A stretch of DNA of 20,569 bases from Pseudomonadota bacterium (GTDB taxonomy: Bacteria; Desulfobacterota; Syntrophobacteria; Syntrophobacterales; Syntrophobacteraceae): contig JAEZXS010000172.1 in the NCBI GenBank assembly GCA_023442755.1, positions 1-20,569 of the forward strand, written 5' to 3'. The position numbers and the translations under genes were made by a program. The notes below the pieces were generated by a model. It was not told where the DNA came from and did no database searches. It saw only the letters and a program-made list of their open reading frames with translations. Numbering within the stretch: position 1 is the stretch's first letter; each line of letters starts with the position of its first letter. Below are positions 1 through 6,161 of the stretch, one piece after another.

Positions 1-2
1 AG

Positions 3-470
3 GAAGACCTCAAGGCGACCGCATCGGCCTACCAGGCGGAATTGAAGCAAAAGCAAGTCGAGGCGCGAAAAGCGACCGCGGAAAACAATAAGAAAACGGG
101 AGACGCCTACCTGGCCAAAAACAAAACCCAGAAGGGGGTAATCACCACGGAGAGCGGGCTTCAGTACAAGATCATCAAGAAGGGTGACGGCGCCAAGCCG
201 ACCGACGACAGCATGGTCGAATGCCACTACAAGGGGACGCTCGTAGACGGGACCGAGTTCGACAGTTCCTATCGCAGGGGACAGCCTGCATCCTTCCCGG
301 TCAAAGGCGTCATTCCCGGCTGGAAGGAAGCCCTCAAGCTCATGCCGGTGGGCTCAAAATGGCAACTGGTCGTTCCGTCCGAACTTGCCTACGGAGAACG
401 GGGAGCCGGCCGCGAAATCGGTCCCAACGCGACCCTTGTCTTCGAGGTCGAACTGCTGTCGATAAAGTAG
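3..470 (+). CDS. FKBP-type peptidyl-prolyl cis-trans isomerase (5' end missing)
   Basis: The reading frame is open from the window edge (first full codon at 3) to TAG at 468-470, so the start and any signal peptide lie outside. The first 40 or so visible residues are Lys/Glu/Ala-rich and helical and contain ENNKKTGDAYLAKNKTQKGV, which resembles the dimerisation arm and linker of Mip/FkpA proteins. The rest is one complete FKBP domain. It keeps the usual pocket residues: Tyr in HYKG, Phe-Asp in EFDSS, Val-Ile and Trp in GVIPGW, Tyr in LAYGERG and Phe in FEVELL. These proteins catalyse proline isomerisation and usually act as chaperones in the periplasm. The periplasmic location is inferred from the family because the N-terminus is not visible. 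The following gene is far away (950), so this is probably the end of its transcript. Confidence 0.93.
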   Translation, partial: EDLKATASAYQAELKQKQVEARKATAENNKKTGDAYLAKNKTQKGVITTESGLQYKIIKKGDGAKPTDDSMVECHYKGTLVDGTEFDSSYRRGQPASFPVKGVIPGWKEALKLMPVGSKWQLVVPSELAYGERGAGREIGPNATLVFEVELLSIK

Positions 471-508
471 ACATGGTCTGGCAGTCCTATCCAGAAACAG
501 CCTTTTTA

Positions 509-527
509 CTTTCCCGGACCGGGAAAG
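509..527. repeat. Perfect 9-bp inverted repeat after the isomerase gene
   Basis: CTTTCCCGG and CCGGGAAAG flank a single A. The stem lies 39 bases past the isomerase stop codon. A TTTTT run sits before it at 503-507 rather than after it, so it would not work as an intrinsic terminator in the gene's direction. It may protect the 3' end of the mRNA or be part of the repeat cluster that follows. Confidence 0.6.
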
Positions 528-567
528 CCTGACTGGCCGCCAGCGCCCAACTGTGCGACTCGCGTGA

Positions 568-619
568 GGGATCCGGTTTCTTTTGCTTCGCTCAGCCCCG
601 CTGCAAAAAACCGGGTCCC
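568..619. repeat. Long imperfect hairpin, possible intergenic repeat element
   Basis: GGGATCCGGTTT at 568-579 pairs with AAACCGGGTCCC at 608-619, 11 of 12 positions. With a small bulge the pairing continues inward through TTTTGC (581-586) and GCAAAA (603-608). No T-run follows. The arm length and the neighbouring REP-like units suggest a mobile repeat rather than a terminator. Confidence 0.5.
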
Positions 620-647
620 GCTTTCCGAGAAGCTGGTTCCAGTCTTT

Positions 648-673
648 TGTGGGAGCCTCCAGCAGCCGCGATT
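648..673 (+). repeat. REP-like palindromic repeat, degenerate copy
   Basis: This 26-base unit matches the unit at 16648-16673 at 22 positions. The blocks TGTGGGAGC and GCAGCCGCGATT are identical in both and only the middle five bases vary (CTCCA here, GGCTT there). The change destroys the GCGGCT/AGCCGC stem seen in the other copy, so this one looks decayed. Confidence 0.6.
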
Positions 674-816
674 CGACAATCGGAGCCTTCGGCCAGCTCT
701 GTCGTGTTCTTTCCGAAAGCATCGAGGCTGAAAGCCTCCCCCACATCAGTACCTACTTGCCCTCCAGCATTTTCTACCTCACAGGCCGGCACTAAAGCCA
801 TACGCCCTGCCTGCAA

Positions 817-831
817 ATTGGTTCAGCCAAT
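817..831. promoter_or_regulatory. Upstream GntR/FadR-type operator O1
   Basis: ATTGGTTCAGCCAAT is a near-perfect palindrome built on TTGGT-NNN-RCCAA, the half-site pattern TGGT/ACCA known for many FadR-subfamily GntR regulators. It lies 76 bp (centre to centre) upstream of O2. It also overlaps a weak alternative -35 element (TTGGTT at 818-823, with TATATC at 841-846). Confidence 0.6.
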
Positions 832-865
832 CCCATTCTATATATCAGAACAGGCCACAATTCAG

Positions 866-894
866 TTGACTCGCTCCAGAAACTCTGCTTAAAT
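866..894 (+). promoter_or_regulatory. Sigma-70-type promoter of the GntR regulator gene
   Basis: TTGACT at 866-871 matches the -35 consensus at five of six positions. TTAAAT at 889-894 matches the -10 consensus at four of six, with a 17-bp spacer. The -10 box runs into operator O2, so a bound repressor would cover the start region. This supports negative autoregulation. Confidence 0.6.
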
Positions 895-909
895 TGGTTC
901 TACCAATTT
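891..909. promoter_or_regulatory. Main GntR/FadR-type operator O2
   Basis: AAATTGGTTCTACCAATTT is a perfect palindrome with 8-bp arms around a 3-base centre. The core TGGT-NNN-ACCA is the classical FadR-subfamily operator pattern. It overlaps the -10 element of the predicted promoter and lies about 40 bp before the regulator's ATG. A further half-site, ACCAAT, follows at 911-916. Confidence 0.75.
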
Positions 910-923
910 GACCAATCCTCAAT

Positions 924-936
924 TTGGCATAACCAA
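924..936. promoter_or_regulatory. Promoter-proximal GntR/FadR-type operator O3
   Basis: TTGGCATAACCAA repeats the O2 core with one mismatched pair. Its centre is 30 bp from that of O2, close to three helical turns, so dimers on O2 and O3 would sit on the same face of the DNA. It lies between the predicted transcription start and the ribosome binding site. Confidence 0.6.
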
Positions 937-949
937 TTCAGGACTTCAT

Positions 950-1681
950 ATGCCCATGGAAAGATCGGTACAGCCCGGAAAAGGCAAATACCTCTACAAC
1001 GAGGTGGTCGAGCGGATCAGGGAAATGATCCGCTCGGGCGAACTCGGGATCGGAGAGCGGCTGCCCTCGGAGCGGGCTCTCTCGGAAACCTTCCGGGTTT
1101 CGCGAAATTGCATCAGACAGGCGATCCAGACCCTTGCGGAAAGAAAGATCCTCGAGAGCCGCCGCGGGGCGGGAACCTATGTCTGCGCACGGGACGAGGC
1201 GCCCCTGGTCGATTCGTTCACCCGGGCCATCCGGGCAAAGAAGAACCTCATCCGGGAAATTTTCGAATTCCGGCTCCTGATGGAGCCGCCCGTGGCCGCC
1301 CTGGCCGCAAAGACGGTGACAAGGGAAGAACTCGATCGTCTCAAGGTCATCGTTTGCGACCAGGAGAGAAGAATTTTGGCGGGCAAAGAAGACGGGGACC
1401 TCGATTCGGCGTTTCACCTGGCGCTTGCGACAGCGTCGAAGAACAGGATCGTCAGGCGGGTGATGGATACCGTAAACGGTATCCTGAACGAGAGCCGCTC
1501 CGTACAGTTGTGGAATGAAACCAGGAGGAAAGCCTCCATACTCGGACACCTGAAGATCATCGACGCTCTGGAGAACAGGGACGCCCAGGCGGCCGCCGAA
1601 GCCATGCGCGACCATCTCCGGTCCGTAAAGCAGGTCATACTTGCGGATGCTGAGGAAACTCCCGAGTCCGTGGAGCATTAA
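950..1681 (+). CDS. GntR-family transcriptional regulator, FadR subfamily (FCD domain)
   Basis: This 243-residue protein has an N-terminal winged helix (about residues 14-80; LPSERALSETFRVSRNCIRQ is typical of GntR) and a C-terminal all-helical FCD ligand domain (about 97-235). The FCD domain keeps the probable metal ligands Asp152, His156, His200 and His222, so a metal-assisted carboxylate effector is likely; its identity cannot be read from the sequence. I chose ATG 950 because AGGA lies 7 bases upstream. An upstream TTG at 908 would put the start inside operator O2, and the second in-frame ATG at 956 is also possible. Three matching operators precede it, so it probably represses itself. 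The only downstream gene on this strand close enough to be a target is the permease at 2014. Confidence 0.92.
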   Translation: MPMERSVQPGKGKYLYNEVVERIREMIRSGELGIGERLPSERALSETFRVSRNCIRQAIQTLAERKILESRRGAGTYVCARDEAPLVDSFTRAIRAKKNLIREIFEFRLLMEPPVAALAAKTVTREELDRLKVIVCDQERRILAGKEDGDLDSAFHLALATASKNRIVRRVMDTVNGILNESRSVQLWNETRRKASILGHLKIIDALENRDAQAAAEAMRDHLRSVKQVILADAEETPESVEH

Positions 1682-1719
1682 CTCCCCGGCCCAAGGTTTT
1701 GTGATGCGCAGCAACCGCT

Positions 1720-1823
1720 CGTTATTCCGGCGAGAATAGACTACGTCATAATCCAAACCACGAGAAAAAGTGCAAGCAAAAGTGGGAGTAAAGCCTGGCT
1801 CCCGGCCTTTCGCCGGGATGACG
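1720..1823. repeat. MITE-like element with 16-bp inverted ends
   Basis: The left end CGTTATTCCGGCGAGA (1720-1735) and right end TTTCGCCGGGATGACG (1808-1823) are inverted repeats at 13 of 16 positions. The right end also forms its own hairpin, TCCCGGC/GCCGGGA with a 5-base loop (1800-1818). Ends of the form CGTCATTCCGGCGAAAG are common in intergenic palindromic repeats of deltaproteobacteria and relatives. The 72-bp middle is A-rich and non-coding. I infer a non-autonomous or relic mobile repeat; no target-site duplication is clear. Confidence 0.55.
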
Positions 1824-1880
1824 TCGTTATTATTTGCCGAGTTTTGACTGCGAGAGTGGGAATCTCCGAAACCGCCATTA

Positions 1881-1913
1881 ATTGTGACACAATCTCGGAA
1901 GCCGGAATCCGGC
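1881..1913. promoter_or_regulatory. Two adjacent 13-bp palindromes upstream of the permease
   Basis: ATTGTG-A-CACAAT (1881-1893) and GCCGGA-A-TCCGGC (1901-1913) are both perfect palindromes around one base, with centres 20 bp apart. The first is AT-rich and looks like a possible operator, but it does not match the GntR sites at 817-936. The second resembles the core of the nearby repeat family. Their function is unknown. Confidence 0.35.
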
Positions 1914-2013
1914 ACGGCCGCGCATCCTTTTGGACGCGGTTTGAACGGAACACCAACCACTCATTCCCGTTCACGTTGGAAAAAGTTCTCACGTGACACC
2001 AGAAAGGACGAAT

Positions 2014-2778
2014 ATGCTGAGCGGATTGGAATTTGCACTCGTAGGAGCCGCTGCGATTGTGGGCGGCGCGGTGAATGCCCTGGCCGGGGGAGGCACCCTG
2101 ATAACCTTTCCGATGCTCACCGCGGTCGGCATTCCGGCCCTTCCCGCAAACGTAACCAATACGGTGGCGCTCTGTCCGGGATACCTGGGAGGGACCCTGG
2201 CGCAGTTCAAAGACCTGAATGGCCAGAAAAAGCGCTTGTGGATGCTCATCCCGGCCGGCATCGCCGGAGGGATCGTAGGCGGGCTGCTGCTGCTCAACAC
2301 GGGCGAAAAGACCTTCCGCGAACTGGTGCCCTACCTCATCCTGTTTGCATCTATAGTGCTCGCAGCGCAGGACCCCATGCGCAAGTGGCTCATGAGCCGC
2401 GCCCAGCACTCGAGTTCGGCCCTGGTCAGGGAATTCTGGGCCGTGATTCCCGCCGGCCTGGCGGCCGTCTACGGAGGGTATTTCGGTGCGGGCATGAGTG
2501 TTATCGTGCTGGCCGTTCTCGGCCTGGTGATCGAGGATACGCTGACGCGCCTGAACGCCGTGAAGCAATTTCTCGCCTTTGCCGTCAACGTAGCCGCCGC
2601 CGTCTTCTTCCTCTTTTCCGACCAGGTTGTGTGGCCGGTCGCCCTGATAATGGCCGCCGGGTCTTTGCTGGGCGGTGCGCTCGGGGGCAGACTGGCCGGC
2701 AGGATCAAACCGATCGCGCTCCGCCGGATCGTGGTCACCGCAGGGGTCATAATTTCGGTCATCTACTTCACCCGCTAG
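2014..2778 (+). CDS. TSUP (TauE/SafE) family membrane permease
   Basis: This 254-residue protein is almost wholly hydrophobic, with about eight predicted transmembrane helices in two similar halves, as in the sulfite exporter TauE/SafE family. The first half carries the Gly-rich motif NALAGGGTLITFPML and then NVTNT. The second half carries the counterpart YGGYFGAGMSVIVLAVLGL followed by LNAVKQ. Members move sulfite, sulfoacetate, thiosulfate or other small organosulfur or carboxylate anions across the inner membrane; the substrate cannot be told here. ATG 2014 is preferred over GTG 1993 because AAAGGA ends 5 bases before it. The upstream GntR gene and the downstream ergothioneine genes are possible functional neighbours, but co-transcription is not evident. 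Confidence 0.88.
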   Translation: MLSGLEFALVGAAAIVGGAVNALAGGGTLITFPMLTAVGIPALPANVTNTVALCPGYLGGTLAQFKDLNGQKKRLWMLIPAGIAGGIVGGLLLLNTGEKTFRELVPYLILFASIVLAAQDPMRKWLMSRAQHSSSALVREFWAVIPAGLAAVYGGYFGAGMSVIVLAVLGLVIEDTLTRLNAVKQFLAFAVNVAAAVFFLFSDQVVWPVALIMAAGSLLGGALGGRLAGRIKPIALRRIVVTAGVIISVIYFTR

Positions 2779-2961
2779 GGCTCGACTCTGTCCCGCGCCC
2801 GAACGATTTCAGGGAGGCCCATTGACCGCAAATCCGCTCCCGTTGCGGCTTGGGCTTCCCGTTGTTCCCCCCTCTCCTCGTGACTACATTCAATGCAGGA
2901 CCACGCATTCGACCGTTTCGGCCGGAGCGCCGGTACAAAATCCGAAAATACGGGAGCACTC

Positions 2962-3987
2962 ATGCCCTATATCCTTATGGAGCCCGGGATCAATAACTGC
3001 CTGGGCCTGGAAGACCAGGCAGAAATGGAACGGGACGTTCGCTTCGGTTTGACCCGGGCCCGAAAATCCATCCCTTCGAAATACCTCTACGATTCCCGAG
3101 GTGCGGAACTCTTCGAGCGCATATCGCAGACTCCTGAGTACTACCTCACCAGGACGGAGCTATCGATTCTCGACCGGGAGGCCGGCACGATCATGGAACC
3201 CTATTCAAACGGCAAAGCCGCCCGGATAAGCCTTGTCGACCTGGGGAGCGGTTCGCCGAAAAAAGCCGCAAGGCTCCTGGACACGCTGCATCCGGCGAGG
3301 ATGAGCGCAGTTCGCTACGTTCCCATGGATATCTGCAAAAGCTGCCTGCTCGAAGCCGCGGCGAAGCTCCCCACAATATACGGGGGCATCGAGGTCCGCC
3401 CCATCCTCGCCGATTTTACGAAGCACCTGGACGAAATCCCGCAAGGAAGAAAGCTGATAACCTTTTTCGGGAGCACCATAGGCAACTTCACGGCGGAAGA
3501 AACACAGAGATTTCTCGAAAAGATCGGATCGCAAATGGGGCCGGACGACCGACTGCTCATCGGAATGGACATGCTTAAGCCGGTGGAACAACTGGAAGCG
3601 GCCTACAATGACCGGCAGGGGGTAACACGCAGTTTCAATCTCAATCTCCTGGCGCGGCTCAACCGGGACCTTGGCGCGGATTTCGATCCAGACGATTTCG
3701 AACACCTGGCCCGTTTCAATCCCGATGAGGATCGGATCGAGATGCACCTTCGTGCGAAGCGGACGGTATCCGTCTCGGTCCGCGCCATTTCTCTGAAAGT
3801 GGATTTCCGGGAAGGGGAAACGATCCGTACGGAACTGTGCAGGAAATTCAGCAGGGAGAGCATCGAGGAAACCTTTGCCGAGGCGGGTTTTTCCATCAGC
3901 GGATGGTTTATGGACAGGAAGGGGTGGTTCTCCCTGGTGGAGGCGCATCCGGGAAGAGACAAAATGCACTCACCGCAGAGACGCTGA
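2962..3987 (+). CDS. egtD: L-histidine N-alpha-methyltransferase EgtD
   Basis: EgtD transfers three methyl groups from S-adenosylmethionine to histidine to give hercynine, the first step of ergothioneine synthesis. The 341-residue protein matches the family along its length: KYLYDSRGAELFERI and PEYYLTRTE near the N-terminus, the SAM-binding LVDLGSGSPKK (about 91-101), FFGSTIGNF with the conserved Asn at about 175, and AYNDRQGVTRSFNLN with Tyr at about 215. The usual Thr-Glu-x-Ser-x-Lys segment reads TELCRK, with Cys293 where Ser is common. ATG 2962 was chosen because GGGAG lies 5 bases upstream; the in-frame ATG at 2893 has no ribosome site and adds 23 non-conserved residues. The last residues, beyond FSLVEA, run into an intergenic repeat that supplies the stop codon. 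Confidence 0.93.
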   Translation: MPYILMEPGINNCLGLEDQAEMERDVRFGLTRARKSIPSKYLYDSRGAELFERISQTPEYYLTRTELSILDREAGTIMEPYSNGKAARISLVDLGSGSPKKAARLLDTLHPARMSAVRYVPMDICKSCLLEAAAKLPTIYGGIEVRPILADFTKHLDEIPQGRKLITFFGSTIGNFTAEETQRFLEKIGSQMGPDDRLLIGMDMLKPVEQLEAAYNDRQGVTRSFNLNLLARLNRDLGADFDPDDFEHLARFNPDEDRIEMHLRAKRTVSVSVRAISLKVDFREGETIRTELCRKFSRESIEETFAEAGFSISGWFMDRKGWFSLVEAHPGRDKMHSPQRR

Positions 3988-4003
3988 GTACGCGGAGGAA
4001 AAG
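3969..4003 (+). repeat. Short tandem-like CGCAGAG repeat overlapping the egtD stop
   Basis: The sequence from CTCACCGCAGAGACGC onward carries degenerate copies of a 7- to 8-base unit (CGCAGAGA, CGCTGAGT, CGCGGAGG). The same kind of CACCGCAGAGACGCAGAG tract is known as an intergenic repeat in many deltaproteobacterial genomes. Here it encodes the final HSPQRR of EgtD and its TGA. Confidence 0.5.
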
Positions 4004-4122
4004 ATACTTCCACCATCGGCTCCTGAAATCTCTTCGCGCTCTTCAAATTCCTTCGCGAACTGCTTGCATCCAAAAAGGCGGCAAAATCGGCGAGCAGAGC
4101 CCGCCGAGGAAAGCAGGCGGTG

Positions 4123-5421
4123 CTAGTCGGCCGCCCGTGCCAGGCGGATGCCGCTGAACTGGAAGCGGGTCGCGGGATGCCAGAAATTGCGGTAGCTGAG
4201 CCGCATGTGATTTCCCGGCGTGACGCAGGAGCCTCCTCGCAGCACGCGCTGGTTATTCATAAACTTTCCGTTGTATTCAGAAAGGTTATCCGGGAATTCC
4301 TGGAAACCCGGGTATGGTTCGTAGTGGCTCAGAGTCCATTCCCAGACATCGCCGAAAAGCTGTGAAAGGGGCGCCTGTTTCAGAACGTTTCCGTCGGGTA
4401 CGGGATGCAGCAAGCCGGATTCCACGAAATTGCCCCGCGCCGGGTCGGCACGCACCGTGCGGGCGGCATGCTCCCATTCCCGTTCGGTCGGCAGGCGCAC
4501 GTTCCTGAAATTCGAATCGACCTGAGATTTCCAGTTCGCAAAAGCGCACGCCTCATAAAAACTCACGTGGCAAACCGGTTCGGCCGCATCGACCTCGCGC
4601 ATCCCCGAAAGCGTGTAGCTCCACCACGTATTGCCCATCTTTTCCCAGTAAAGGGGGGCCGTCCACTGCCGCCTTTCCACCTCCGCCCAGCCGTCCGAGA
4701 GCCAGAAAAGAGAATTCGAATATCCTCCGTCCTCCATGAATTCCACGTACTCGCCGTTCGTGACAAGCCGCGTCTGCAGGGCAAAACCGTCGAGAAATGC
4801 CTTGTGAACGCATAACTCGTTATCCCAGCACCACCCGCCCTCCACGTTCCCGAAATCGTACAGGCCCGCGTCGAAGCTCACGAACCCCGACCCGGCGGGG
4901 ACCGCCGAGGGTATTTCCCCTGCACGCGGCCGGTAAGCGGGCCTCAAATCCCGCACGTTCCCGTGGTAGATGTTTTTTATTTCCGTGTGAAACAGCTCCT
5001 GGTGCTGCTGTTCGTGATTTACTCCCACCGTGAGCAGGAACAGGAGCCTGTCGGCGCCCTCCTCCGGCGCCGTCTCGATCAGCCGCTCCATCCGTTCGTC
5101 CACCGACCGGCGGTATCGGTAAACCTCATCGACTGTCGGACGGGTCCGCATTCCACGCGCCCCGCGCAAGCCCCGCAAGCCGGCCCGGTGATAGTAGGAG
5201 TTGAGCAGGTAGGCATAGGCCTCGTCCACGGGCAGGGAAAGACCTGCCGGCCGGAGAAGAAACATCCAGAAAAACCAGCTCGTATGTCCGAGGTTCCACT
5301 TGGGCGGACTGACCTCCTCCGAGGGCTGGACCTGGTAATCCTCGGGTTCCAGCGGAGCGCACATGGCAAGGCTTGCGTCCCTCACTTTCCGGTACATCTG
5401 CAGCATTTTCGGTCTGTCCAT
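4123..5421 (-). CDS. egtB: Hercynine sulfoxide synthase EgtB (non-haem iron)
   Basis: EgtB joins hercynine to the sulfur of cysteine or gamma-glutamylcysteine using iron and O2. The 432-residue protein has the expected two parts: an N-terminal DinB-like helical bundle (about 5-165) and a C-terminal FGE-sulfatase/C-type lectin-like domain (about 185-430). The iron-binding triad is complete, with His46 in NLGH and His136/His140 in HEQQHQE. Further signatures are RPTVDEVYRYR, LPTEREWEHAAR, FGDVWEWT and the C-terminal RLSYRNFWHPATRFQFSGIR. A strong AGGAGGGG (complement of 5431-5438) precedes the ATG, and a sigma-70-like promoter lies further upstream. The gene converges on egtD with 135 bp between their stops. 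No egtA, egtC or lyase egtE is visible. Which thiol donor it uses is not clear. Confidence 0.93.
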   Translation of the reverse strand: MDRPKMLQMYRKVRDASLAMCAPLEPEDYQVQPSEEVSPPKWNLGHTSWFFWMFLLRPAGLSLPVDEAYAYLLNSYYHRAGLRGLRGARGMRTRPTVDEVYRYRRSVDERMERLIETAPEEGADRLLFLLTVGVNHEQQHQELFHTEIKNIYHGNVRDLRPAYRPRAGEIPSAVPAGSGFVSFDAGLYDFGNVEGGWCWDNELCVHKAFLDGFALQTRLVTNGEYVEFMEDGGYSNSLFWLSDGWAEVERRQWTAPLYWEKMGNTWWSYTLSGMREVDAAEPVCHVSFYEACAFANWKSQVDSNFRNVRLPTEREWEHAARTVRADPARGNFVESGLLHPVPDGNVLKQAPLSQLFGDVWEWTLSHYEPYPGFQEFPDNLSEYNGKFMNNQRVLRGGSCVTPGNHMRLSYRNFWHPATRFQFSGIRLARAAD

Positions 5422-5477
5422 GGCAAATTTCCCCTCCTGTCGGAGATTTTACGATTGTGCGGTTTGCGATGAAACAC

Positions 5478-5505
5478 TTTGTAATGTCCTTTCGGGCAGT
5501 GTCAA
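5478..5505 (-). promoter_or_regulatory. Sigma-70-type promoter of egtB
   Basis: On the minus strand TTGACA (complement of 5500-5505) is a perfect -35 box. TACAAA (complement of 5478-5483) matches the -10 consensus at four of six positions, with a 16-bp spacer. It points to egtB, whose ATG is about 57 bp downstream. No clear counterpart was found for the divergent gene at 5657. Confidence 0.55.
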
Positions 5506-5656
5506 TCAGCCCTCGGGAAGACGCCCTCATCCCCCCTTGCATGCCCGAAGAATTCCCGATGATTACATTTAATGATGTTACTTCAAATTGCATGGTCCGG
5601 GCACGGCGCGCGGGTGGAGCGTTGAGGTCCGGAAGGAAATGAAAGGAGAATGAGCT

Positions 5657-6100
5657 ATGGCCATGACGGGATTGGAAAGTTTCGATGCCACCGTTCAGAA
5701 AAGCAACATCTGGCTCAAGGAGATTATGGAAAAGGAAGGATGGGACGACAGGCACAGAGCCTACATTGCCTTGCGCGCCGTTCTCCACGCGATGCGCGAC
5801 AGGTTGACGGTGGATGAAGCGGTTCATCTCGGCTCGCAATTGCCCATGCTGGTAAGGGGAATGTACTACGAAGGATGGGACCCCTCGAAAAATCCGCAGA
5901 AAATCAGAACGAAGGAGGAGTTTCTCTCTCGTATAGCCAGGGAGTACGAGAGAGCGCAGCCCGATATCGACCCGGAAAACGCCCTGAGAGCGGTTCTCAA
6001 ACTGCTTTCCGAAAAGATTTCCTGTGGAGAAATGGAAGACGTGAAACACTCTTTTCCCGCGGAAATCCAGGAACTGTGGCCGGAGTCAGCGGTCCATTAA
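5657..6100 (+). CDS. DUF2267 domain protein
   Basis: This 147-residue soluble protein has no signal peptide or membrane segment. It resembles the DUF2267 family: an N-terminal helix (FDATVQKSNIWLKEIMEKEG), then RAYIALRAVLHAMRDRLTVDEAVHLGSQLPMLVRGMYYEGWDP, a spacer with EEFLSRI, and a second helical half with NALRAVLKLLSEKISCGEMEDVKHSFPAEIQELW. The two halves look like a duplicated small helical unit. The function of the family is unknown; members are often found in stress-related settings. AAGGAG (5643-5648) stands 8 bases before the ATG. It is divergent from egtB and followed by a long non-coding stretch, so it is probably a single-gene transcript. Confidence 0.85.
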   Translation: MAMTGLESFDATVQKSNIWLKEIMEKEGWDDRHRAYIALRAVLHAMRDRLTVDEAVHLGSQLPMLVRGMYYEGWDPSKNPQKIRTKEEFLSRIAREYERAQPDIDPENALRAVLKLLSEKISCGEMEDVKHSFPAEIQELWPESAVH

Positions 6101-6161
6101 GCGGGGTGAACACTCGGAGGAAAACCAGGTCGGGGAAATGCAGATATGCAGAGGAAAGTTG

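Larger units (their letters stand above)
471..949. other. 479-bp intergenic region rich in palindromes
   Basis: No convincing gene lies here; the open frames have no ribosome site and no family signature. Its first 270 bases are packed with inverted repeats: a 9-bp perfect palindrome at 509-527, a long imperfect hairpin at 568-619, a REP-like unit at 648-673, a CGATT/AATCG hairpin at 669-682 and a GAGGCT/AGCCTC hairpin at 724-738. None is followed by a T-run on the plus strand, so none is a classical terminator for the isomerase gene. The last 130 bases hold the promoter and operators of the GntR regulator. Confidence 0.7.
1682..2013. other. 332-bp intergenic region with repeat element and two palindromes
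   Basis: No gene is supported here. It contains a roughly 104-bp element with inverted ends (1720-1823) and two different 13-bp palindromes (1881-1893 and 1901-1913) upstream of the permease. A TTGACT hexamer at 1844-1849 has no acceptable -10 partner. The ribosome site of the permease (AAAGGA, 2003-2008) closes the region. Confidence 0.65.

Noticed and set aside
583..795. 70-codon open frame in the intergenic region before the regulator
   Set aside because: No ribosome site, and it covers REP-like and other palindromic repeats.
938..1960. 340-codon minus-strand frame opposite the GntR regulator
   Set aside because: It overlaps a gene with clear winged-helix and FCD domains, and its translation shows no recognisable domain.
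1884..2825. 313-codon plus-strand frame over the permease
   Set aside because: The overlapping frame from 2014 encodes a clear multi-helix TSUP protein. This one is Arg/Gly-rich and has no ribosome site.
2862..2890. Promoter for egtD (TTGTTC, 17 bp, TACATT)
   Set aside because: The -35 matches only three of six bases in a C-rich stretch, which is not better than chance.
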